From contig JALIRH010000007.1 in NCBI GenBank assembly GCA_023055505.1, forward strand, positions 14,862,273 to 14,926,272: DNA of 64,000 nt, in the 5' to 3' direction. This document shows, one piece after another, positions 1 to 10,100 of this stretch. A model generated the notes under the pieces. That model saw only the letters and a list, made by a program, of their open reading frames with translations, did not search any database and was not told the DNA's origin. Position 1 is the stretch's first letter, and the number at the start of each line of letters is the position of its first letter. The translations under genes were made by a program, and so were the position numbers. This DNA comes from Callipepla californica brunnescens (Eukaryota; Chordata; Aves; Galliformes; Odontophoridae).

Positions 1-718
1 CAAGCATCTGAGGACAGGGACCATGGAAGGAGATGCTACGTGTGGTATGGGAAGCTGCAGGAGATATCTGGGGGTTCCTTCTAATCCCACAGTCCCTAAC
101 ATCCCTTGAAAGACTCTCCAAAATAAGCAACTGCTTCTCCTCTTACAGGAGATCCCATTTATCCATAGGCATTTTCACAGCCAGGGACACGGCTCCTACA
201 GTCACCGAGCAGGAGAAAAGCCAACTAGAAGATGAACTGGAGACCAGAGCAGTGATTTTGGCTCCCAGGAGAGGGAGGGAATATCTGCTGCGACTAGGGG
301 AAGCTCCTTGTCAGCAACAGCCACGTGTTGACAACCCATTACAGTTACCAACCAGAAACTCAATCACTGGTAGGTTGTCCAGACACATGCCAGCTCTTCC
401 AGCAAGGCAAGCAGCAAGCGCAGGGCAGGCAGTGAGGTTGGTGTCTGGAATACAGACCTCACCAGCCACCAGCCCTGGGTAGCTGCCTGCTTGGGCTACG
501 CCTCATCCCAGCTCGGTGGCAATGCAAGATCAGATCAGCAAGAAAGCTGGACGGGCTGCTGAGCTGGGCTGATGCCGAATCGCTATCAAGTTCTTGAAAG
601 CAAGTCAGCAAACATTCTTGTAGTTGTTTTGCCTGGTGCTCGACCGATGCCCTTCCTTTCCAATTGTGTCCACTCGGCGACAGTTCATTGGGAAGGTCGC
701 TGCTGGCACGCAACTTAC

Positions 719-868
719 CATTTAACAGCGTGAGCCTTCCATAACACTGCAGCTATTTAAAGATAACCAACCGCTACGATCCAAAAAACTCCAGAAGAAG
801 GCACCCTGACAGAACTTAGCACCGCACAGCCATCCGCAGACGCAGGCGAGGATGGCCGCGTAATTCAT
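719..868 (-). other. Candidate alternative first exon in TDRP intron 1
   Basis: On the - strand, after an ATG at about 868, a 48-codon frame (start MNYAAILACVCGWLCGAKFC, end VMEGSRC) stops with TAA, and three bases later comes a strong donor ATG|GTAAGT (last exon base 719). The 5' part lies in the CpG island. This would suit an alternative 5' untranslated exon carrying a short upstream frame, or a non-coding transcript. There is no family match for the peptide, and only the donor is seen directly. Confidence 0.25.
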
Positions 869-970
869 CGCGCCGGACTGAGGCACGGGAAGGAAAGGAG
901 AGCCGGGCAGGAAGGAGAGGAGGGGAGAGGCGGCGAACGAGGACCCCAACCCGCTGACAGCCGCACGCAC

Positions 971-1000
971 GGCACCGACACCGGCACCGACACCGACACC
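971..1000. repeat. Hexamer minisatellite in CpG island
   Basis: Five tandem hexamers alternate GGCACC and GACACC (order 1-2-1-2-2). It is short and sits in TDRP intron 1 within the CpG island. It explains the Val/Gly repeats of the open frame that crosses it on the - strand. Confidence 0.9.
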
Positions 1001-1102
1001 TTCGCCCATCGCGGCGCGCATCCCGGCGTGGAAAAGTGATTACTCATGTCGCCGGCAGGACAGCAAGGGGGCGAGCCCCGCGGCCCCCGGCCCCGCTCTT
1101 AC

Positions 1103-1216
1103 CTGGGGGGCCGCGAAGGCGGCGGCGGCGGGAGGCAGCGGGCCGCGGGGCCGCGTCTCCTCCTCCTCGGGGGAGTCGTCCAGGAGAACTTTGCTGCTCT
1201 TGTTGAGCTTCCACAT
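1103..1216 (-). CDS. TDRP: TDRP coding exon 1 (partial gene)
   Basis: On the - strand an ATG at 1216, in the context CCGCC ATG T, opens a frame of exactly 38 codons that runs into a consensus splice donor (CAG|GTAAGA, last exon base 1103, phase 0). The peptide starts MWKLNKSSKVLLDDSPEEEE and continues with a Pro/Ala-rich stretch ending AAPQ. As I recall the mammalian TDRP N-terminus (MWKLGRGRVLLDEPPEEE, then Pro/Ala-rich), the match is residue for residue in MWKL and VLLD, with the same acidic cluster and exon-end position. TDRP is a small nuclear and cytosolic protein linked to spermatogenesis in mammals; its molecular activity is poorly known. The remaining exons are outside the window to the left. 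A decision between this ATG and any upstream one is easy: no other in-frame Kozak-like ATG precedes it. Confidence 0.85.
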
Positions 1217-1536
1217 GGCGGGCGAGGGGAGGCGGCTGTCGCCTCGCTGGCGGCGAGCGGGCCGAGGCCGGGCGAGGCGGCTGGGCTGGGCTAGGCTGGG
1301 CTGTCACCCCGCCGGGGGCTCCCGGGGCGGGAGGGAGGAGCGCTGCCTGCCGGGGCCGGGAGCCCGCCCCCCGCGGCCGCCTCGCCTCTCCCGCCGGCCT
1401 GCGGCGGCCCCGGCCCGCGCCGCCACCCCGGCCCCTCCGCCGCCACGCCTGAGCGGAGCCGGGTGCCGAGCCCGCACGGCGCAGCGCGGCTGCTGCTGCG
1501 GCCCGGGGCGACGCGTCCCCCGCCGCCGCTCCTCAC

Positions 1537-1589
1537 CTGCCGCCGCTCCCCGCCCGAGCCGCCCGCGGCCGCCGCGCCGCCGCTGCCAT
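1537..1589 (-). other. Candidate alternative first exon upstream of TDRP
   Basis: On the - strand an ATG at 1589 (context AACATGG) starts an Ala/Arg-rich frame (MAAAARRPRAARAGSGG) that reaches a consensus donor GGCAG|GTGAGG, with last exon base 1537. It may be a 5' untranslated or alternative first exon of TDRP or of a longer transcript from the same CpG island. The GC-rich low-complexity sequence makes chance splice-like sites likely, and I could not find a convincing acceptor before the exon at 1216. Confidence 0.25.
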
Positions 1590-2064
1590 GTTTGCGGGGG
1601 CGGGGGCGCGGGCTTTCCCGTCACCGCGGCAACCGGCGAGGCGCCGGCCGGGCCGTGACTGCGCCCGCGGATCCCGGCCCTGGGGAGCGTGGTGCCCCGG
1701 CCGGGCCCACCGCCGCGGCACGTGGAGTGCCGCTGCCCTCAGAACGAGAGCTGTGCGTCCGGCTGAGCAGCACCGCTCCGTGCCCGAGTGGCCCTCTCTG
1801 GTTTTAACACTGATGGTGTTTCCTGCAGCCCTCGTTTTATTTTGAGCTTGTCTGTAAAAATCCTCACCCAAGCACTCATTTTCCATCATTCTGAACCGTG
1901 AGCTAGGGTCAGGTGTCCAAAGAGCCATGACAGCGCTTTGAAATGCCTTTTTTGTTGTTGTTTTTTCTACTTCTCCAGCAAAAAAGGCTGTAATGCTTGT
2001 GGGCTCCTCATGCATCACGGGAAGACCTGCAAGTCTGCTTGTGGCTGCCTCAGCTTTTTGTAGT

Positions 2065-2152
2065 ATCACAGAATCACCAAGGCCACGAAGACCACTAAGA
2101 CAATCTCACCCAACCATCAGCCCATGTCTTCGAGCGCTCTAGGCCATGTCCC
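2065..2152 (-). mobile_element. CR1 LINE 3' fragment
   Basis: Reads as an inverted CR1 3' end: a 'tcacagaatcacc' tail start followed by diverged 'agaccactaaga' and 'cccaaccatcagccca' blocks and a 'ggccatgtccc' block. Old, short and diverged. Confidence 0.6.
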
Positions 2153-3952
2153 AAAGAGGGGCAAAGTGGCAGCAATTAGGCAGCAGCAATGCGCTTTGGG
2201 CCCCTGTGCGCTCATACCTGCTGGGCTGGATCAGGGCTGGCCCAGGGAGCGCCGGCTGCTCCGGGCCGGTTGCTCTGCATGCTCTACATGCTAAGGGAAT
2301 GCACCTCCGCTTCATCCAGGTGCTGTGCCTGCACCTATAGAGCCAAAGTTCATGGAGCACTGAAATAGCATTGCTTCTTCCACCACAGGCATCCTTACCC
2401 TGAACAACCAGTGCTGTAAGTTCAGAAGCGTCATCCTTGATCAGCGCACAAGTGAGCTTACGGTGCTGACAAAGGATTCCTGTAATGACTTAGGAATGTT
2501 GTAATGCTAACTCTAATTTATTACTTAACCACACAAAAGACACATTCCCTTGAACCTGAAGTCATAGAACTTACACCAGCGCTGCTCTAGCCCTCTCTAC
2601 TGAAAATGAACTTAGCAAAGCAATATTTGCATTTCTGAAGCAAGTGCGCAAATATTAGAAGGGCTGGGAAAGCTGGGAAGTTTTACAGTGCATTTCTAAA
2701 CAAAATCTTTATCTCTTTTTCAGTCCCTTCTTTGGTGAGATGAAAAGTTCTTAGAAGCAAAGCCCAGAATTCCGTTGCCCATCTTGCATTAATATTAACC
2801 AAATCCCAAGGGAGTAGGAGACGAAACACATTCCCAGTTACTAAAGAGAAATCAGGTTTAGCATGAGTTTCCTCTAGAAGGCCAGGTCCATGTATAACTA
2901 GTTCTTCATCAGCTCACTCCTTGATCAAATTCACAAACATAATTACTGAGAAGGCAGAGTGCAGTATTTCTGATTTACATTGACTCATACTTGGGAAACC
3001 TTAAGTAGTAAAAGAGCATCTCCTTTTATTTAAGTTCTGCATTTGAAAAGATCACATAAGTTATCAGTCTCCAGATGACTGTAATATTTTAATCCACTGC
3101 TTTCCATATGCTGTTTTTCTTATCCTTATCTGAAACATCAGCTCTACCATTAAGCTTAAATCCTCCAAGTACTTAACGACTGTGCTCATGAAGAAATCCA
3201 CCCTGTGTTCCCAATACAACTATGCACACAAAACTAACTACGTGCCTTCTTGGGGGTCTTTTTTAGTTCTCTCAAGGGTATTTGTTTTTAATTTGTGATG
3301 TTTCTTTTAAGCTCTTAGACACTGGTGTGAAATTGTGGCTGAAAATAGGCCCAGTTGTCTTTGAGAGAGCACTAGTCCAGATTTTCCTATTTGCCTTTGA
3401 GACATCAAGGCAGAGTTGAGCACTAAAATGGTCTTCTATCTTTTTTTTTCCTGCTGATCTGTTCTACAGACTTCATGCTCACACATTTATTATTTCCTTT
3501 TAAAAGTAATTACACACATCTAATCATATTTTCCAGAGTAAAAAGTTGACATCTACAGAACTGCCCAGGATGGAAAAACAAAAACAAACCAAGCCAGTCA
3601 AATAGGAAGTTTCTCCTCTAAGCAGCTGCTTTGCCATGTTTCCTTAGGCTGTATGAAGGGGAGGGCTGTGAAATCCTGAGAATCTTCTTGGATGGTATTT
3701 AACATGTTACTAACGTCTTTATGGATATCATTATGAGGAAGATTTGATTATTTTGCATCTGAGCTCTGATCCCATCTTCCTTAAGGGAAACAAAAAAAAG
3801 AGGAAGGCAAAAAAATAAAAGCCAACAATCAACATGAGAGAATTAATAGAAAATGCAACCTTTATTTCTGACTCTGATAGAAGCCGAAGCTGTTTTGAAA
3901 GCAAAAGCCAGACAACATATCTTTAGCAACTATTTCATCAGCTGGCAAAATA
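2153..3952. other. Intergenic, AT-rich, mostly featureless
   Basis: Upstream flank of TDRP. The first 200 bases are GC-richer, with a donor-like site on the - strand near 2214 that I could not pair with anything. From 2,400 on it is AT-rich, with no repeat family or exon that I can support. An AATAAA reads on the - strand at 3861-3866 and belongs to the candidate exon at 3,953-4,051. Confidence 0.5.
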
Positions 3953-4051
3953 TTATGCCACTGGAAATGTCATTTCTCCTGTGCTCTTTTCATCCGGGCT
4001 CTCACCCGGTGGAGGACTGGGTGGAGTTGCTTTGGCTGACCGAACCAGACT
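3953..4051 (-). other. Candidate 3' terminal exon (- strand)
   Basis: Reading the - strand, a long pyrimidine-rich run (4095-4055) ends in an AG, followed by a frame of 32 codons (begins SLVRSAKATPPSPPPGESPD) and TAA at 3955-3953; an AATAAA lies about 90 bases downstream (3866-3861). A second - frame (VWFGQPKQLHPVLHRV, stop at 3970) is also open. The same run read on the + strand is purine-rich coding-like sequence ending in a good donor AAAG|GTAAGA at 4080, with a possible acceptor at 3879. The strand is therefore ambiguous. I found no partner exon on either strand, so this is a suspicion, not a gene model. Confidence 0.25.
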
Positions 4052-4171
4052 CTCAGGAGACAGAAAGCAGAAATGAGAAAGGTAAGAAGTAGGGAGGTGA
4101 CCTGCCGTGTCATAGCACAGTAACTGCTGGAGACTACTGCCACCAAGGTGAGGTTCACCAATTCCCAGCAA

Positions 4172-6424
4172 TGTTAGGCATGCATCACGAGCCTCTAAAG
4201 CGTCCTTCTACAGCATTGGCTCATACTTGGTCATTTTATGGCGAAAGCTGTCTTCATGGCTCCCTGACAGTGCATAGCACAGGCACTAGAGTATCCATGT
4301 TGCCTTTCCTGGATTCTTGTTCCAGTTTAGAAGCAAGTGTTTTTTGCTTTCCATAAGGTGGTTGTGCCACAGACCTAGGCTGGAGTTCATCTCATGAAAT
4401 GTTGAACATCCAGATGTGTAATCTGATATTCTCCATTTCTAATCACTGTGGAGAAATTCAGCGTATTTTTGCCTCCCTCACCTTTCTTTTCTTATCTGTT
4501 CACTGTAGGCATCTAGCTACAACTGTAGCAAAGTTCATAGAAGTGAGCATCGCCAGTGTTGCGTGCTCAGAACTGTAGGGGGGGGTAAGTTCAGCAACTA
4601 GTAGGAACAGCTCTGGGATGGCAAGACTTACTTCATGTTTTCCCCCATACGCTTTCTAGTGGCTCCCTAGCAATATTTTAAGCTAAAACATATGTAATAT
4701 GTATGAGAGAATGCATGTTGTGATACAATACAGTTTTCTGGATGACTACAGTACTTGAGTTCTGCAAGTCATCAGAGTGTCCAATCTTATTGAAATAAAA
4801 TATTTATGTTGCCCTCTCCTGTACACACATATTAGTCACATTTATCATGCAAAAACTGTTCCAAAGCAGATTGCCAATGATTGCATTTTTAATTTTTTGG
4901 AACTGAAGTGTAATTTCTAATTAAAGCAAATTGTAAAAAACGTGCCAGAAAACCACCTAAAATGGTCTAGATTTATTTTTTACACTCTTAAATGTCTATT
5001 TTAAGCCTTTTCATTATGAAAGTGAGGTCCAACCTTACAAGGGGCAAGAAGAAGTCTGCTGTTTCTAGCCAAACTCAGTCCTTATTGATAGAAACAAGGC
5101 TTGTAAAGAAAACCAATTCGATTTAAAATACTGACATGTAAAGGAAAGCTGTTTGTGGCTTGGCATATTACTTATTCAGTCTGGTCCTTTGTCCAAAGAA
5201 AATGTGTGAGGGAAAAAAAATGCTTCTGAAAAATCCACTTATTAAAAAAAAAAAATTGACAGCCAGTTGAAATACCAAAAGTCTTACAGGAAGCAGATTC
5301 ACTGCATGGAAATGCATACTAAATTAATTTATACTCTTTCCTTGCAATTTATTATAGAGATTTTGTGTCCCCAGGGTGGCATAGCAAAACCAGAAGAGCA
5401 GAATTGATGACAAAGATTGTTAGACATGGAAACACATTCGTATGAAGATCGATTAATACTATACTTTAAAATGGAAATAAATAAGAGGAAATTGAATAAA
5501 TGCATGCAGAAAAATACTGAAAAGGTACTGAAATAGAATTGCCTTTTCTCACCAGAAATAAACAAGTAAACATTCAGAAGATAACCCATTTGTAACTGTC
5601 AAAAGGAAACAGATATTTTTCAACTGTGTAAATGCACGCTGTGATCTCATTTCCAAAGAACGTCATTCCTTCCAGAAACAGGAAGTTTATGAGGGCAAGA
5701 GGAACATCAGGTAACACAAGTAGAAACCAAAATATCTAACACGATGCATAAACTTCATATTTCAGGGAATATGTTATTTTTAAGGAGCTCTATGATAATA
5801 AAATAGTTTTTCGTATGGGAGTATATTCCATTATTTTCTACTGCAGGGTTTCCTGCTGTAATGTAAATCAAATTGACATTAACCTCTATCAGAAATAGGA
5901 TATTAGGGTGTAGGCTGATTTAGTATATGACTACCTGACCTCCCTGTTAACTCTTTTCAAAAGGTTTTCCTAAGCACAAAGGAGTGAACATGTAGTGACC
6001 TGAAATGGTTCTGTTCTCTGCAGTACATGCGTTGGATAGAAAGTACACTCAGAGGACTGCAAGTGCTAAAATTTCATTGTCTACAGGAAACAAATGTCAT
6101 GACCTTAAAGCGGTGCATTTCATCATTTTTGAGGTATTGTCTTTTTGTATTATTTCACTCAGAAAGAGTTTTTCAAATAATCTAGTTCATTTACCATTTT
6201 GCATTATCAGAAGCTGTCGAGAATGGGAATGGTAAGACTCAAATTGAAGCCACAGGATAGAGTACTCATGATAGATAATGTCCAGACTCACACCAGAACA
6301 GCAAAAATAAACAGACACGCATCATCCTCTAGATGACTCAGATAAAGTTGCAATAGAATTACTGGAGTTGAAGAAACTTCCTCAGCACATTATTTAGTTG
6401 ACATTAAGACTTTGGCTGCAGAGT
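4172..6424. other. Intergenic, AT-rich
   Basis: I see no coding, RNA gene or recognisable repeat. There are short A-runs only (for example around 5213 and 5244). Open frames at 5329-5589 (-) and 6005-6235 (+) have no supporting splice sites or composition. Confidence 0.6.
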
Positions 6425-6556
6425 CAGGCCTGTCCACCTGGATGCCTACCTGCACAACTGGCTGTAGGGACTCTGCTTTCACAGGGTGTTGGACTCAGTG
6501 ATCTGTTGAGGTCCCTTCCAAACCCTACTGTTCTGTGATCCTGTGATCCTGTTCTA
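6425..6556 (+). mobile_element. CR1 LINE 3' end
   Basis: The blocks 'ctgtccacctggatgcctacctgcac', 'gggtgttggactcagtgatct', 'gaggtcccttccaaaccct' and a tail of 'tctgtgatcc' octamers are the classic CR1 3' untranslated region in + orientation. Confidence 0.9.
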
Positions 6557-6575
6557 CCTGATATGTTTTCATTGA

Positions 6576-7168
6576 TATCACAGAATCATAGAATCGTAGA
6601 GTAGAAATACCAGCAATCCATAGAGGCAAGGCATTTTCTGACAAATAGAGCTTTCCACCATTATCTGACAAAACAAGGCACGCTGTGGTAAAAAGGGGCT
6701 CTGATTTGCCTACAAACAATTTGCCTGTTTATCAGTATGGCTACTTTGGCCATAATTGACATCTCTGCATTATGGGGCAGAATCGTTTAGGTTGGAATGA
6801 TTACCTTAAGATCAAGTTGAACCACTGACCTGACACTACCAAGTCCATTACTGATCCACATCACTTAGCATCACATCCACATGTCCCTTAAATATTTCCA
6901 TGGATGGTGACTCCATCACTTCCCTGGGCAAGACTTGAGTGCCACATACAAAGGGCTGATCCCTTCACTGATTTTGCTGGCCACACCATTTCTGATGCAG
7001 ACCAAAATTCCATTGGCTTCCTCAGCCACCCGGACACACTGCTGGCTCGTGTCAGCTGCCTACTGACACCCCCAGGTCCTTTCCTACCAGGCATCTTTCC
7101 AGTCACTCTTCCCAAAGCCTATAGGGCTGCTTGGGGTTTTTATGACCCATATGGCAGGGGCGACCTCC
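6576..7168 (-). mobile_element. CR1 LINE, with 181 bp between tail and body
   Basis: An inverted CR1. A tail piece (agaatcat octamers) is at 6576-6597 and the body restarts at 6779 with 'gaatcgtttaggttgga', running through 'tgactccatcacttccctgggca' and 'cacactgctggctcgtgtcag' to about 7168. Between them, 6598-6778 is unrelated sequence flanked by the direct repeat AGAATCGT (6590-6597 and 6779-6786). This is either an insertion in the tail or two separate CR1 ends. Confidence 0.8.
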
Positions 7169-10100
7169 TCTTCCTTTGGAGAACCGTTGGTCCAAATCAG
7201 ACGTACAAGGCTTCTGACGAATGCAGAGCCCACTTCCACATTCTCTCATTTGAAGCACTGTGAGGCCAGTTCTCAAAAAAATATCTGAGAAGACAGACAG
7301 ATCAGAAGTGATTGGCAAAGAATAATACTCCAGCTCAAAATTTCTTTTGCCAATTGACATCAGCAGTGAATAACAAAGAAAGCTACTCTTTGTAGAAGGA
7401 GAATCTCGAGGCACCTGCATATGACTCTCCTGGGGCCAATTATTCTGCAAGTATTTCTCAGTGATGCAGTGAGCATATAAGTTCTCACTAGACCATGCAG
7501 GAAGGAGCTAAAAGTTTTTAATTAAGTCTTGCTTAAATTCTGGTAACTGTCATTTTGCCTTTTAGATCCAGGCGTTAGCCCAACCATAACCAAACCTTCA
7601 AGCCCTCTAAGCACAGAAGGGGCTAGGGGAAAAAAGTATGAAATCAAAAGCAATTCCAAGGGACGAGAAAGATTACAGACTCAAAAAGAGACAAGGCAGC
7701 AGAGCAGAGCACCTCTCACCATCCATCATTTCTGGAATGTGCCTGGGCAAGCAATGGGTGCTGCTCACAAAATCTCTCCCAGTTGACATATCAGAAGATG
7801 GGGCACTGGAAGTAGAGAATAGAGTTGTCGGGGTCCCCTCGACTGTACTTACTTCTTCTGGTGTCTTGAATGGTCACCTGGGAGAGGAGACTGATGAATA
7901 GTCCTGTGCTTACTGTCCTTACTATTACAAACATCTCAGGTAATCATTACTGAAAATGTACTTGAAGAGTAAGTATTCTTTAATCTAGGAGGGACTGAAA
8001 TGCTGTTGTGCATCAAGAAAGCCTGCTTTTTTTCTGTCAAATGCGATTTAATGCAGAATTTTGTTTACTTTTAACTTCTATTCTTTCCTGACATTTAAAA
8101 CGTTCCTTATTCACTGTAGTAATAATGGGCTTCTGATGTGAGAAAACAAATTACATGCTTCCTTCATAGAGCAGCTTCAGTGCAATGATCTGAAAGTACT
8201 CACAAATATTAGTGAATTAATCCTGACAATGTACTTCTCAAACAACACCTTCATAGCTGGAAACTGCATCTTACATTTTTTGCTTCTTTTGCAAAGTTTA
8301 CTGTTACTGGAATCAAACAACAAATCATGATTAATAATAAAGTTCTGTATACGCTGGAAGGCAAAATACACAGATTTTTTTCCAGCAAGCTTTGTCAAAT
8401 CGTCTACAAACAGGAATTTCCTGACTGTGCATTCTTGCTTTTTATTTACTAACCTACTTCTTTTCCAGTACTGCCTCTACGCTTGCAAGTATTGTTTCAG
8501 AACTGTCGATAAGTAATCATGGGTTGCATATCCAACAGTGATTGAAAACACAAATTATTCCCACAATGCAACCTCCCACAGTCACAGAAGTTTTTATCCA
8601 ACCTACAGCAGAGGGGGAGCATGACATTGTCTCGTTTATGTTTTTCCTAACACTCTCCCTTTTCCACAGTGTCCTTCTCCTTTGAAGCAGTTGTCCCGTT
8701 GTATCAGTGTGACACAAAGCCTTCATATTTGAGAAATCTTTCTTACTCTCTCCAGTCCTAGCTCAGATTGCAGGCAGGCAGACATTGCCTCTCATAAATT
8801 GAGAAGACACTTAAATACTGTGCTTCTGTCTGGAAGGAAACATAGAGCATGAATCTCCTCACCCTGGAGAGCTGGGAATGTGTGAGGCTCTTTATGGTGC
8901 ATCTGTAGGAATAACCACATTTATGAGCAGAACAGAATAGATGAAAACCCAGGGAATGAGAAGCAATATTGCTGAAAGACCAGTTACTTGAACAGTAAAG
9001 GAATAGTTGCATTAGGAGGTCTGAATGAGGACAAAAGTCCATTTGCCCCAGCATCCTGTCTCTGACAATTGTTTTTACCAAAAGAAAAACAGAGCAACTT
9101 CAAGGTGATACTTCCCCTGGCATATTCTACCAGCATCAACTTCCTGTGCTAATGGCCGTACAAGCATCTTTAGTTTTAATAAAATCTGATGGACTTCTGT
9201 TGTTTTATTCAACTTCTTACAGCAATGCATAAGAAATGTTTTGTTGTTATTGTTTTTTGTTTTTTTTTATTTATTATTAATGGGGAAAGAAGTAATAAAA
9301 TATTTAAGCAACAGAACAAAATGATGTTAATAACATGATGGAGAAGATAATACGGGACGGTAATACTTAACAGATCTAGTCACAGTCCTATTGACGGTGT
9401 AATGCCATCTGCTGCAAAAAGTCCAACTGTGTTGCTGTGGACAGCCCACAGACAGCCCTCTAGGTTCCTCTGAGCTCCATACATAGCCAGCGTGCCCAGC
9501 ACTCAGGTGTGCCTTTGCTCTATTGGCATGGCAAGGCATTCAGAGGAGATTTAACTTCCTATTGCTGGCAGAGGTTGAAAGTCTAGCCCAAACTCTAGGT
9601 AGCATTTCAAGTTTTATTGTCATTGTAAAATATGGATACGTAATCCCTTTTCCTTCAAACACTTGGTAGTCTATGACTATGAGAATGCCAGAGGAATATC
9701 AAGTCCAGAACTGGAGATAAATACTCAGTTTCTAATTTATGGCAGTACAGAATTATACACAATATAGAGGCATATCTGAAGGTATAGAATTTTTGTTAAA
9801 TAAAACAATGCAATGAAAAATGTACTGATAAAAAAAATCCATAGGAAAATGATACAAAATCCTTGCTAAGCAACAGCACTGAGGCAGTTGTGTGACAGAT
9901 GTAGTTAGAGATATGGCTTATAAAATTATACCCATATGATTTTCACTTCATTCTGAAACATAAGACTTGTCACTCACAACGGTTCAAAATTCACTAGCAT
10001 TTTAAATCAAGTTATTATAACCTCAGTAAAACTGCATCTGAACCTCCTATTCTGAATCAAGCATTTAAATTGGTTTTGCTTATTATATTTTTAAAGTCTT

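Larger units (their letters stand above)
1..1102 (-). other. TDRP: TDRP intron 1, 5' part
   Basis: This stretch follows the splice donor of TDRP exon 1 on the - strand, so it is the beginning of intron 1; the next exon lies left of the window. The first 700 bases are of mixed composition with no repeat I recognise. Open frames here (for example 33-482 + and 459-713 -) lack paired splice sites and protein-like character, and I treat them as chance. The part from about 840 onward belongs to the CpG island. A consensus donor at 719/718 may mark an alternative first exon (separate entry). Confidence 0.7.
840..1760 (-). promoter_or_regulatory. TDRP: CpG-island promoter of TDRP
   Basis: About 900 bases are extremely GC- and CpG-rich, in sharp contrast to the AT-rich flanks on both sides, and many GGGCGG-type Sp1 boxes are visible (for example around 1596-1612). 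I see no TATA box close to the coding start. It is the only CpG island in the window and it surrounds the TDRP start codon, so it is read as the TDRP promoter; such promoters usually drive broad expression from dispersed start sites and can fire in both directions. Long open frames inside it (1044-1307, 1191-1658, 1463-1807, 1533-2069) come from the lack of AT-rich stop codons and are not taken as genes. Confidence 0.85.

Noticed and set aside
1044..1807. Several overlapping long frames on both strands of the CpG island
   Set aside because: Arg/Pro/Ala/Gly-rich translations of GC-rich DNA; they overlap each other and the real TDRP exon.
1533..2069. 178-codon - strand frame, the longest in the window
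   Set aside because: It is driven by the stop-poor CpG island, crosses the island edge into AT-rich DNA without any change of character, and shows no family likeness. Only its last 18 codons are considered, as a possible short exon.
7845..7882. 25-base - strand micro-exon between a strong acceptor and GTAAGT
   Set aside because: No neighbouring exon to join; such a short block cannot be supported alone.
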